Assembly (NCBI RefSeq): GCF_002834145.1
Contig: NZ_PHNT01000002.1
Location: forward strand, 62,001-126,000
Reading direction: 5' to 3'
DNA from: Roseovarius salinarum
GTDB lineage: Bacteria > Pseudomonadota > Alphaproteobacteria > Rhodobacterales > Rhodobacteraceae
DNA: 64,000 bases
Of this stretch, positions 51,986 through 61,717 are shown in pieces. The number at the start of each line of letters is the position of its first letter. Position 1 is the stretch's first letter. The position numbers and the translations under genes are program-made. The notes beneath the pieces were generated by a model, which was given only the letters and a program-made list of their open reading frames with translations, was not told the DNA's origin and did not search any database.

Positions 51986-52729
51986 ATGATGACGCTCAAG
52001 AAGGGACGCTACCGCACCCGTATCGCGCAGACGGACGACGACGTTGCCGCCGCGCAGCGGTTGCGGTTCATCACCTTCGTGGGCGACGCCACGCGCACGG
52101 GCCGCGATGCCGACACCTTCGACGAGATCTGCACCCACATCCTTGTCGAGGAGGCGGCGACCGGCCGACTGGTCTGCTGCTTCAGGATGCTGCCGCTTGA
52201 ACGCGGGGCCGAGATCGGGCGCAGCTACTCGGCCCAGCACTACGAGCTTTCCGCACTCAGCACCTTCGAGGGGCCAATGGTCGAGATGGGCCGGTTCTGC
52301 ATCCATCCCGATGTGAATGATCCCGACATCCTGCGCGTGGCCTGGGGGGCGATGACCCGCTACGTCGATGCGCATGGCGTCGAGATGCTTTTCGGCTGCT
52401 CGTCGTTCCACGGCACCGATGCAGACGCCTATCTGGACGCCTTCGCCATGCTCAAGGAACGCCACCTCGCGCCGCGCCGCTGGCTGCCGCGGGTCAAGGC
52501 GCCCTCGGTTTTCCGCTATGCCCAGAAGCTTCGGCGGCGCACGCCCGACGCCAAGCAGGCGATGCTGCGCATGCCGCCGCTGTTGCGGACCTACCTGCTG
52601 ATGGGCGGCTGGGTCAGCGATCATGCGGTGGTCGACCGGGATCTTGGCACGCTGCATGTCTTCACCGGCCTGGAAATCGCGGCCATCCCGCCCGCGCGCA
52701 AGCGCCTGCTGCGGGCGGCGGCGCAGTAG
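51986..52729 (+). CDS. olsB: Ornithine N-acyltransferase (OlsB-like)
   Basis: 247 aa GNAT-fold protein of the hemolysin-like acyltransferase type. L-R-F-x-x-F-V near the start, C-C-F-R-M-L-P-L, M-G-R-F-C-I-H-P-D and G-C-S-S-F-H-G-T-D are conserved in OlsB. It transfers a 3-hydroxyacyl chain from ACP to ornithine, the first step of ornithine-lipid synthesis; OlsA is not in the window. Follows bamE by 86 bp. Confidence 0.82.
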   Translation: MMTLKKGRYRTRIAQTDDDVAAAQRLRFITFVGDATRTGRDADTFDEICTHILVEEAATGRLVCCFRMLPLERGAEIGRSYSAQHYELSALSTFEGPMVEMGRFCIHPDVNDPDILRVAWGAMTRYVDAHGVEMLFGCSSFHGTDADAYLDAFAMLKERHLAPRRWLPRVKAPSVFRYAQKLRRRTPDAKQAMLRMPPLLRTYLLMGGWVSDHAVVDRDLGTLHVFTGLEIAAIPPARKRLLRAAAQ

Positions 52730-52765
52730 CTTGACGCGCCGCGCCTGCGTGGATAGCTGGCAGGC

Positions 52766-54592
<1,827 letters not shown>

Positions 54593-54667
54593 CACCGCGC
54601 CGGGTTTGCGCCGGCCGCGCGCCCGATCTAGGTTGACCGGGTCCAGCGGACCGGCGGGAGGCGGCGG

Positions 54668-55426
54668 GTGAAACGCACGATCAGACTGCTTTACGAGGGG
54701 CGCAGCCGGCGGGCCACGCGGTTCCGCTACGGGCTGCTGGCCTTTGACGCCGCGACCATCGCCTTTTTCGTGGCGACCGCCGCCATGCCGCTGGCGCCCT
54801 GGATCCTGCTGGCCGATGCGGTGATCGGCGTGCTGATCCTGATCGACCTGTCGATGCGCCTGTGGATCTCGGACCGGCCCTGGCGCTTGCTGCGGCAGGT
54901 GCACATGACCGTGGATATCCTCGTTCTGGCCTCGCTTGTCGCGGCGCCGTTCATGGGCCAGGGGCTGGCCGCGCTGCGCCTGCTGCGCTCGCTGCGGCTG
55001 ATCCATTCCTATCACCTGCTGCGTGACCTGCGGCGGGATTCCCTGACGTTCCGCCGCCACGAGGACGCGATCATGGCCGCGGTGAACCTGCTGGTCTTCA
55101 TCTTCGCGATGACGGCGCTGGTCTACCTGCTGCGCGTGCGCGAACCCGCGCTGGAGAGCTATGTCGACGCGCTTTACTTCACCGTCACCACGCTGACGAC
55201 GACCGGTTTCGGGGACATCACGATGACCACGGAACTGGGCCGGCTGCTGGCGGTGGGGATCATGGTGATCGGCGTGGGGCTTTTCCTGCAGCTGGCGCGC
55301 GCGCTCTTCTCGCCGGCCAAGGTGCGCTACAAGTGCCCGGAATGCGGGCTGAACCGCCACGATCCCGATGCCATCCACTGCAAGCACTGCGGCGAGCCGC
55401 TCAAGATCGAGACGGAGGGCGCCTGA
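54668..55426 (+). CDS. Ion channel of the voltage-gated K+ superfamily with C-terminal zinc ribbon
   Basis: 252 aa. Transmembrane helices are seen at ~22-45, 46-66, 80-95, an S4-like arginine helix at 104-113 (R104, R107, R110), and pore helices ~135-157 and 193-213. The selectivity filter T-T-T-G-F-G-D is at 177-183. The C-terminus is a zinc ribbon: C223, C226, C238, C241. Six-helix plan suggests a voltage-sensing potassium channel. The ribbon is an uncommon addition and could sense metal or redox, or bind a partner. GTG start with GGCGGGAGGCGG upstream. Confidence 0.82.
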   Translation: MKRTIRLLYEGRSRRATRFRYGLLAFDAATIAFFVATAAMPLAPWILLADAVIGVLILIDLSMRLWISDRPWRLLRQVHMTVDILVLASLVAAPFMGQGLAALRLLRSLRLIHSYHLLRDLRRDSLTFRRHEDAIMAAVNLLVFIFAMTALVYLLRVREPALESYVDALYFTVTTLTTTGFGDITMTTELGRLLAVGIMVIGVGLFLQLARALFSPAKVRYKCPECGLNRHDPDAIHCKHCGEPLKIETEGA

Positions 55427-55449
55427 GACACCGCGGTGCCGCCTGCGCC

Positions 55450-56205
55450 TCACTGCATCCGCAGCGCCCCGTCGAGGCGGATCACCGTGCCGTTCAGGTA
55501 GCCGCATTCGACGATGAACCGCGCCAGATGGGCGAACTCGGCCGGGTCACCCAGCCGCTTGGGAAAGGTCACGTCCTGCGCGAGGCTTTCCTGCACGTCC
55601 TGTGGCAATCCCTGCATCATCGGCGTGAGGAAGATCCCCGGCGCGATCGCCATCACGCGGATGCCCTCGCGTGACAGGTCGCGCGCCATCGGCAGGCTCA
55701 GCCCGGCGATCCCCCCCTTGGAGGCGGCGTAGGCGGCTTGCCCCTTCTGCCCCTCGAACGCCGCGATGGAGGCGGTGTTGACGATCACGCCACGGTCGCC
55801 GTCCGCGCCGGGGGCGTTGCCGGCCATCGCCGCCGCGGCGATGCGGGCCACGTTGAACGTGCCGACAAGGTTGATGTCGATGGTCTTGCGGAAACTGTCG
55901 AGGGCATGCGGGCCGTCGCGGCCCAGCGTCTTCTCGCCCGTGGCGATGCCCGCGCAGTTCACCGCGGCGGTGATCCGGCCCATGGCCGACCCGGCCTTGT
56001 CCACCGCGGCGGTGACCGAACCCTCGTCGGTCACGTCGGTTTCCACGAAGGTCGCGCCGATCTCGCCGGCCACCCGGCTGCCGCGGTCGGCGTCGCGGTC
56101 CAGCAGGGTGACCTGCGCGCCCATGTCGCGGAAATGGCGGGCGGTCGCCTCGCCCAGCCCCGAGGCGGCCCCGGTCACGATGGCGGCGGTGTCGTCGATG
56201 CGCAT
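55450..56205 (-). CDS. SDR oxidoreductase, type II 3-hydroxyacyl-CoA dehydrogenase-like
   Basis: 251 aa classical SDR. T11-G-A-A-S-G-L-G18 binds NAD; catalytic S146, Y159, K163; N-C-A-G at 83-86. The F-E-G-Q-K-G-Q-A-A-Y-A-A-S-K stretch and F-P-K-R-L-G-D-P-A-E-F fit the HSD10/HADH2 group, which oxidises 3-hydroxyacyl-CoAs. No beta-oxidation genes adjoin. 23 bp from the convergent channel gene. Confidence 0.85.
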   Translation of the reverse strand: MRIDDTAAIVTGAASGLGEATARHFRDMGAQVTLLDRDADRGSRVAGEIGATFVETDVTDEGSVTAAVDKAGSAMGRITAAVNCAGIATGEKTLGRDGPHALDSFRKTIDINLVGTFNVARIAAAAMAGNAPGADGDRGVIVNTASIAAFEGQKGQAAYAASKGGIAGLSLPMARDLSREGIRVMAIAPGIFLTPMMQGLPQDVQESLAQDVTFPKRLGDPAEFAHLARFIVECGYLNGTVIRLDGALRMQ

Positions 56206-56284
56206 GGGGCGCCTCCCTCATGTGAAATGAACATGCGTTCAGATACCGCGCGGGCGGGCGCCTGTCAAAGCCGCCGGGCGCGGA

Positions 56285-58528
56285 TCAAATGAAGGTGACG
56301 TGCCGGTTGAAGGGCATCTCGCGCAGCCGCTGCCCGGTGGCCGCGAAGATCGCGTTGGCCAGCGCCGGGGCGGCCGGGGGCACGGGGGGCTCACCGATGC
56401 CGCGGATCTTGGCCGCGGTTTCCAGCCCGCGCACCTCGACCCGCGGCACCTGGTAAAGGCGCAGACCCCCCGGATAGCTGTCGAAGTTGCGCTGCTCGGC
56501 CTGCCCGCCGGAATAGGTGATCTCGCAGTTGATGGCATGGCCCAGCCCGAAGATCGCGCCGCCCGTCATCTGCGCCTCGAAGTTCACCGGGTCGACGATG
56601 CGGCCCACGTCCGCGGCCACCCAGACTCGGTCGAGCCGGATGCCGCCGCCGGTATCGGTGACCTCGACGACCTCGGCGCAGGGCACCCCGAACGACAGCA
56701 CGAAGGCCACGCCGCGCCCCTGTCCCGGGCCTGGCGGGCTGCCCCAGCCCGACATCTCGCCCACGGCCTCCAGCACCCCGCGCGACGGGGCGTGGTCGCA
56801 CAGCCGCAGGCGTTCCTCCAGCGGGTCGGCGCCGGCGGCATGGATCAACTCGTCGAGAAAGGCGTCGTGGAAGAACCCGTTGGACGACGCGCCGACCGAC
56901 CGCCAGGAGCTGATCGGCGCCAACTCGGGCGCGCGGTAGCCGGTGACGCGGTAATCGGGGATCGCGAAGGGCTGGTCCCAGGCGCCGGCGATGATCTGCA
57001 GGTCCGGCCCGGGTACCGGTTGGTCCTGGCGGCCCATTTGCGAGGCCATCACCGAGGGCATCGCGATCCCGAGGTCGAGGCTGGCCACGTGCCCGTCCTT
57101 CACCGTGCCGCGCCCGCGCGCCATGGCGATCTGGCGGGGGAAGTCCTGGGCGGTGTCCTCCTCGCGGCTGAGCGTCAGCTTGACGGGCGTGCCCGGCATC
57201 TGCACGGCGATCTCGGTGGCCTGCCGCACGACCATGTCCTCGAGGCGGTGCCCGAAGCTGCCGCCGATCATGGCCACGTGCACGTGCACCTGCGCGCGGT
57301 CCACCCCGGCGATCCCGGCGACGTTGGCCTGCACGAAGCGGGGGATCTGCGTGCCCGTCCAGACGTCGACGCGCCCCTCGGCGACCCGGACGGTCGCGTT
57401 CACCGGCTCAAGCGGCGCATGGGCGAGGTAGGGGGCGCGGAACTCCGCCGCGATCACCTCGGCGCCCTGCTGCGCGGCCGCCACGTCGCCGGTATCGCGG
57501 AAGCGGCTGTCGACCCGGTCCCCGGTGAAGCTGTCGGCCAGCGCCTGCCAGTGGCCCTCCATCTCCGGAGGGTAGGGGGCGGGGCCCCAGTCCACCTCGA
57601 TGGCCTCGACGGCCTTGAAGGCACGCCAGGTGTTGTCGGCCACCACGGCCACGCCGCCGCTGACGGGGACCACCTGTTTCACCCCGCGCATCGCCTCGGC
57701 GGCGGACGCGTCGTACCCGATCATCGCGCCGCCCCGGCGCGGATTGGTCCGCACCGCGGCGTGCAGCATCCCGTCGGCCGCGTGATCGATGCCGTAGTCC
57801 TGGCGACCGGTGGACTTCGCAACGATATCAACGCGCTGCATCGGTTTGCCGATGTAGCGCCAGTTGTCGGGCGGACGCAGGGCCACGTCCGTCACCGGCT
57901 CAACCTGCGCTGCCGTCGCGGCCAGATCGGTGTAGGGGATCTGCCGGCCGTCGGGCAGCAGCACGGCCCCCGCCTCGGTCCCCAGCCGGTCGGCGGCCAC
58001 GCCCGTTTCCCGCGCTGCGGCGGCCTTGAGCGTCTCGCGCGCGACGGCCCCCGCGCGGCGCAGCTTGTCGAAGGCGTCGGGCACCGTGGTGGAGCCGCCG
58101 GTGATCTGCATGCCCAGCAGCTTCATCGGCACGTCCATCACGTCGCGCAGGGTCTCGGCCATGGCTCCGTGATTCGTGGCACGGAACGGCACCGCCTCCT
58201 CGGCCAGCGCGGTGTTGTAGTAGGCCGCCGAGGGCGGGCCGAAATCCGTCGCGATCCGGTCCAGCTCCACGTCCAGTTCCTCGGCCAGCAGCGCCGCCTG
58301 GACCGAGATCGCGCCCTGGCCCTTGTCGGCCCGCGGTGTGATGAGCGTCACGCCCCCGCCCGTGACCAGCACGTAGGGCGTGATCGCGGCCTCGGTCGCG
58401 CCCAGCCCCTCGGCGATCGGGTTGCCGGGGTCGCGGCGATACATGACGTAGCCGAAGGCGACACCGCCCGCGACGGCGGCGGAGCCGACGAGGAACGTGC
58501 GGCGCGCGATCTTTCCCAGCCGGCTCAT
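56285..58528 (-). CDS. Molybdenum hydroxylase large subunit (IorB/aldehyde dehydrogenase type)
   Basis: 747 aa molybdopterin-cytosine-dinucleotide-binding subunit of the xanthine dehydrogenase family. The N-terminus has a twin-arginine signal (R-R-T-F-L-V-G-S) and hydrophobic stretch, so it is exported folded to the periplasm. The C-terminal G-I-G-E-P-P-V-P-P … N-A-I-F-A-A-T-G holds the active-site Glu. Resembles isoquinoline 1-oxidoreductase beta and periplasmic aldehyde dehydrogenases. It lies 3 bp after its 2Fe-2S subunit. No FAD or cytochrome subunit gene is adjacent; a cytochrome c is encoded at 60.8 kb. Confidence 0.88.
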   Translation of the reverse strand: MSRLGKIARRTFLVGSAAVAGGVAFGYVMYRRDPGNPIAEGLGATEAAITPYVLVTGGGVTLITPRADKGQGAISVQAALLAEELDVELDRIATDFGPPSAAYYNTALAEEAVPFRATNHGAMAETLRDVMDVPMKLLGMQITGGSTTVPDAFDKLRRAGAVARETLKAAAARETGVAADRLGTEAGAVLLPDGRQIPYTDLAATAAQVEPVTDVALRPPDNWRYIGKPMQRVDIVAKSTGRQDYGIDHAADGMLHAAVRTNPRRGGAMIGYDASAAEAMRGVKQVVPVSGGVAVVADNTWRAFKAVEAIEVDWGPAPYPPEMEGHWQALADSFTGDRVDSRFRDTGDVAAAQQGAEVIAAEFRAPYLAHAPLEPVNATVRVAEGRVDVWTGTQIPRFVQANVAGIAGVDRAQVHVHVAMIGGSFGHRLEDMVVRQATEIAVQMPGTPVKLTLSREEDTAQDFPRQIAMARGRGTVKDGHVASLDLGIAMPSVMASQMGRQDQPVPGPDLQIIAGAWDQPFAIPDYRVTGYRAPELAPISSWRSVGASSNGFFHDAFLDELIHAAGADPLEERLRLCDHAPSRGVLEAVGEMSGWGSPPGPGQGRGVAFVLSFGVPCAEVVEVTDTGGGIRLDRVWVAADVGRIVDPVNFEAQMTGGAIFGLGHAINCEITYSGGQAEQRNFDSYPGGLRLYQVPRVEVRGLETAAKIRGIGEPPVPPAAPALANAIFAATGQRLREMPFNRHVTFI

Positions 58529-58531
58529 CGG

Positions 58532-58990
58532 TCAGCCCTCCTGCATTCTTGCCGCCGCGGTCTTCACCGCGGCGCGGATGCGCGTGTAGGTGCCGCAACG
58601 GCACAGGTTGCCCGACAACGCGTCGTCGATGTCGCCGTCGGATGGGTCGGCCACCTGCGCCAGCAGCGCGGCGGCCTGCATGATCTGCCCGGACTGGCAG
58701 TAGCCGCACTGCGCGACCTGGTGCTCGATCCAGGCCGCCTGGACAGGGTGCGGCGCCTCCGGCGTGCCCAGCCCCTCGATCGTGGTCACGCCGCCCCAGA
58801 CATCGGCCGCCCTCACCTGGCAGGACCGCACGGCCTGCCCGTCGATGTGCACCGTGCAGGCGCCGCACTGTGCGATGCCGCAGCCGTATTTCACGCCCGT
58901 GTGGCCCAGTTCGTCGCGCAGCACCCACAGCAGCGGCATGTCCTCCTCGACGTCCAGGTCGTGGGTTTCGCTGTTGACTGTGAGTTTCAT
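58532..58990 (-). CDS. 2Fe-2S subunit of the molybdenum hydroxylase (IorA-like)
   Basis: 152 aa with two clusters: the plant-type C37, C42, C45, C57 and the helical-domain C95, C98, C130, C132. It passes electrons from the molybdenum centre. No signal peptide: it would be co-exported with the Tat-signal partner. The start at 58990 leaves the normal N-terminus (MKLTVNSE). Upstream 228 bp are shared with the sulfotransferase-like gene. Confidence 0.92.
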   Translation of the reverse strand: MKLTVNSETHDLDVEEDMPLLWVLRDELGHTGVKYGCGIAQCGACTVHIDGQAVRSCQVRAADVWGGVTTIEGLGTPEAPHPVQAAWIEHQVAQCGYCQSGQIMQAAALLAQVADPSDGDIDDALSGNLCRCGTYTRIRAAVKTAAARMQEG

Positions 58991-59218
58991 GAACGGATCA
59001 CTCTTTCTTGCCTGCTGAAAACCTAACACGGAAAGGGCACATCGCCACGGCCCAAAGTGGATCAATGGCCATGCGATGGAGATCGCGCGGGACGCTCTTG
59101 CGCGCGCAGGGATTGCCGAATACTGACGGCACGATCGTTTCCAACACCGGGGCGTGATAAAAGACCATCGTCACGCTTCGAAGGCATGTTGAAACCCTGG
59201 CCGCATTCGGGAGCCGCG

Positions 59219-59890
59219 ATGACAGAGCGACGCAAGGTCAACTTCCTTCACATCGGCAAGACGGCCGGCAACCAGATCGGGCTGGTGGCAAAGCAGATCA
59301 AATCCGGCGCCGCACCGGTGGAGATCGTCAAACACCCGCACCGCATCAGGCTGCGCGACCTGCCGAAGGACGAACCATATTTCTTCTCGATCCGGCATCC
59401 GCTCACGCGTTTCGTTTCCGGCTTCTACAGCCGAAAGCGCAAGGGATGGCCACGCCATGCCAACGGAAAGTGGAGCCCTGACGAAGCGCTGGCCTTCGAA
59501 ACCTTCGCGGAGGCCAACGATCTTGCCGAAGCGCTGTTCCTCACCGACGACCGGGGGCGCGATGCCTTTTGCGCGATGAATTCGGTCGAGCACACGGCCA
59601 TGGAACAGACGGACTGGTTCATGTTCATGGGGTATTTCCTGAAGACACACCCGCCGGTCTGGATCATCCGGCAGGAACACTTCGAAGCCGATCTCGATAT
59701 CCTTCTGGACCGTCTCGACGTGCCGCGCGACTCGATCGAACTGTCGAGCGATCCCGCGCGCGCGCACATCAATCCGTACGATCATCCCGATCTGAGCCAG
59801 AAAGCGATCGATAACCTGACCCGATGGTACGCACAGGATATCGCGTTCTATGGAATGTGCGAGGCGTGGTTGACCAGACAAATCGCCTGA
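59219..59890 (+). CDS. Sulfotransferase-family protein
   Basis: 223 aa. F-L-H-I-G-K-T-A-G-N at 9-18 resembles the PAPS 5'-phosphosulfate loop, and S-I-R-H-P-L-T-R-F-V-S-G-F-Y the 3'-phosphate motif. These match the Sulfotransfer_2 / sulfotransferase-like group acting on glycans, usually in surface polysaccharide synthesis. Less GC-rich and less codon-biased than its neighbours, so possibly acquired. The ATG at 59219 was chosen; one at 59186 is possible. It ends 9 bp before tRNA-Gly on the opposite strand. Confidence 0.75.
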   Translation: MTERRKVNFLHIGKTAGNQIGLVAKQIKSGAAPVEIVKHPHRIRLRDLPKDEPYFFSIRHPLTRFVSGFYSRKRKGWPRHANGKWSPDEALAFETFAEANDLAEALFLTDDRGRDAFCAMNSVEHTAMEQTDWFMFMGYFLKTHPPVWIIRQEHFEADLDILLDRLDVPRDSIELSSDPARAHINPYDHPDLSQKAIDNLTRWYAQDIAFYGMCEAWLTRQIA

Positions 59891-59899
59891 GCCGAGGCA

Positions 59900-59974
59900 T
59901 GGAGCGGGTGATGGGAATCGAACCCACGACATCCAGCTTGGGAAGCTGGCGTTCTGCCTCTGAACTACACCCGC
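59900..59974 (-). tRNA. tRNA-Gly (anticodon CCC)
   Basis: 75 nt with encoded CCA. Acceptor stem GCGGGTG/CACCCGC, anticodon stem CCAGC/GCTGG with loop TTCCCAA giving CCC, T-loop GGTTCGATTCC. All arms fold. Confidence 0.95.
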
Positions 59975-59984
59975 GCCGGCATAG

Positions 59985-60013
59985 TTTCTAGCCCCGGCGC
60001 GGGCCGGGTTCAA
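59985..60013 (-). promoter_or_regulatory. Promoter of tRNA-Gly
   Basis: On the minus strand: TTGAAC (60013-60008), 17 bp spacer, TAGAAA (59990-59985), ending 10 bp before the mature tRNA. Ideal spacing. Confidence 0.65.
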
Positions 60014-60076
60014 GGGCGATCGTGGCGCCGGGGCGCGCACCGGCCCGGCGGGCCGGTGCGCTGTGCGCCGGCGATG

Positions 60077-60625
60077 TCACTCCATGCCGGCGCCGATGGC
60101 ATCGGTGGTGAACACGTAGTCGCCGGCGCCCGAGTGGCAGGCGATGCAGCCCTTGTCGGCGCCCTTGGCGACGCGGCCGGCCAGTTCCATGCCCTTGGGG
60201 TTCTTGTCGAGCGAGCCGTCGGGCAGGTACTTGGCCCAGAACCAGTTGTCGTTGTCGGCGTCGTAGCCCGCCTCGCGGCGGAACATGACCGTCACCGCGC
60301 CAAGGTGCTTGTCGGGGTTCGCGAGCACCTGTTCCTTGCTCACGCCCTCGGGGCCGTAGTTGCGCTTGACCAGCAGGTCGCCGGTGTGGCCGTTCACCGT
60401 GGCCTCGGTGTAGAAGGTCTCTAGCATCATGCCGTGCGGGGCCACGCCCTCGTAGGGGAAGGCGCGGACGGCATCCGCGCCGACCATGTTCATCTCTTCC
60501 AGCACGCCCCAGAGATCGGCGGCATAGCCGATCTCGGTCTCGGTGCCGAAAGGGGCGTCCTGGGCCAAGGCGGCGCCGCCGGCCAGGGCCAGCGTCGCGA
60601 TGGCGGTGGATAGGGTGCGCTTCAT
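60077..60625 (-). CDS. Cytochrome P460-like periplasmic haem protein
   Basis: 182 aa. Signal peptide to ~A21-Q22. The haem motif C160-I-A-C-H164 is near the C-terminus, as in cytochrome P460 and cytochrome c'-beta, and the body is beta-rich (V-T-V-M-F-R-R-E, N-W-F-W-A-K-Y). P460 proteins oxidise hydroxylamine or bind NO. The haem-crosslinking lysine that defines true P460 cannot be placed from sequence alone. The ribosome site is GAGGAGACGGAA. Divergent from a cytochrome c gene over 185 bp. Confidence 0.8.
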   Translation of the reverse strand: MKRTLSTAIATLALAGGAALAQDAPFGTETEIGYAADLWGVLEEMNMVGADAVRAFPYEGVAPHGMMLETFYTEATVNGHTGDLLVKRNYGPEGVSKEQVLANPDKHLGAVTVMFRREAGYDADNDNWFWAKYLPDGSLDKNPKGMELAGRVAKGADKGCIACHSGAGDYVFTTDAIGAGME

Positions 60626-60810
60626 TTCCGTCTCCTCCTCGGGTTTCTGGTGCCGGTTCGATGGGTTTCTCCGGGGAGAAGTGTAACGACGCGGCAATCA
60701 CCGCGGGGTCACGATGCGGTCACCTCTTTGTGTGCGGCGCGCGGGGTCGCCGTGTTTGACCGAAGGGCGCGAAATCCGCGATCTTTCGACAGGGAAACGG
60801 AGGGCGGCAC

Positions 60811-61578
60811 ATGAAACCTGAACGGCTATGGCCAGCGATCTTGGCCTGCTTGCTCGCGCCGGCCGCGGCCGCGCAGGACGCCGAAAAGGGCGAACAGGTC
60901 TTCCGGCAGTGCGCGGCGTGTCACGACATCGGCGAAGGGGCGGAAAACCGCGTCGGTCCCGCGCTGACTGGCGTGATCGGCCGGGCGGCCGGCAGCCGCG
61001 CGGGCTTCGATTATTCCCGGAGCATGGAAGACGCCGGCGCGGCCGGGCTGGTCTGGACGAAGGAAAACCTGTTCGCGTATCTCGCGGGGCCGAGCGCCTT
61101 CCTGCGCGACCACCTCGGGGACGAGGACGCACGCGCCAGGATGCCCTTCAAACTGCCCGATGCGCAGAAGCGCCGCGACGTCATCGCCTACCTTGCCGGC
61201 TTCGGCGATGACGGCGATACGGCGGACGCGGATCGTGATGATCCCGCAGGCGAAGCAGGGGCAAAGGCGGGCTCCTCCGGGACGGCGCCGCAGGTGCCGC
61301 CGCGCGACACCGCCGCCGGGCGGCTTTGCGTGCGCAACCTTAGCGCGCGCGCGCATCTCTTCGCGGTCGAGGCCGACGGCGCCGACCGCCGGGTCAAGAC
61401 GCTGGAGTCCGGCGGCGTCCTGTGCATCGATGCGCCACAGGCCGAAACCGGCGTCGTCTCCGTCTACGAATCCGAGGATGCCTTCGAAGGCTGCTCGCGG
61501 ATCACGCCGGTCGGCACCACCGAGGACATGCTGGAATACGTGGATTTCGACCGCTGCTTCTGGCGTTCGAACACCTGA
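60811..61578 (+). CDS. Class I cytochrome c with an unrecognised C-terminal domain
   Basis: 255 aa. Signal peptide to ~A21. The cytochrome domain (~23-130) has C34-A-A-C-H38 and the axial M111 in R-M-P-F. A charged linker (~130-162) leads to a ~90 residue domain with four cysteines and short beta-like strands (L-C-V-R-N-L-S-A-R-A-H-L-F), which I do not recognise. It could form two disulfides in the periplasm. Possible electron partner of the P460-like protein or of the molybdenum hydroxylase. Confidence 0.8.
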   Translation: MKPERLWPAILACLLAPAAAAQDAEKGEQVFRQCAACHDIGEGAENRVGPALTGVIGRAAGSRAGFDYSRSMEDAGAAGLVWTKENLFAYLAGPSAFLRDHLGDEDARARMPFKLPDAQKRRDVIAYLAGFGDDGDTADADRDDPAGEAGAKAGSSGTAPQVPPRDTAAGRLCVRNLSARAHLFAVEADGADRRVKTLESGGVLCIDAPQAETGVVSVYESEDAFEGCSRITPVGTTEDMLEYVDFDRCFWRSNT

Positions 61579-61638
61579 GCCGGCCGCGCCGGCCCACCCG
61601 GTCTTCGCCTTGCCCATAAATACTCCCGCCCGAGGCGG
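61579..61638 (+). repeat. Intergenic hairpin repeat, copy 3, with adjoining hairpin
   Basis: GCCGG/CCGGC (61579-61583 / 61589-61593) directly follows the cytochrome stop. Then TTCGCCTTGCCCATAAATAC (61603-61622) resembles the start of copies 1 and 2, followed by CCGCC/GGCGG with CGA loop (61626-61630 / 61634-61638). More diverged than the other copies; likely a terminator for the cytochrome gene. Confidence 0.55.
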
Positions 61639-61717
61639 CGGCCAGCGGCCGACGCCGAGATGCCCTGCGCGCCGCAAGGCGCACCGCCGGACAACGGTCG
61701 CCTGCCGCGCCTGTCGC

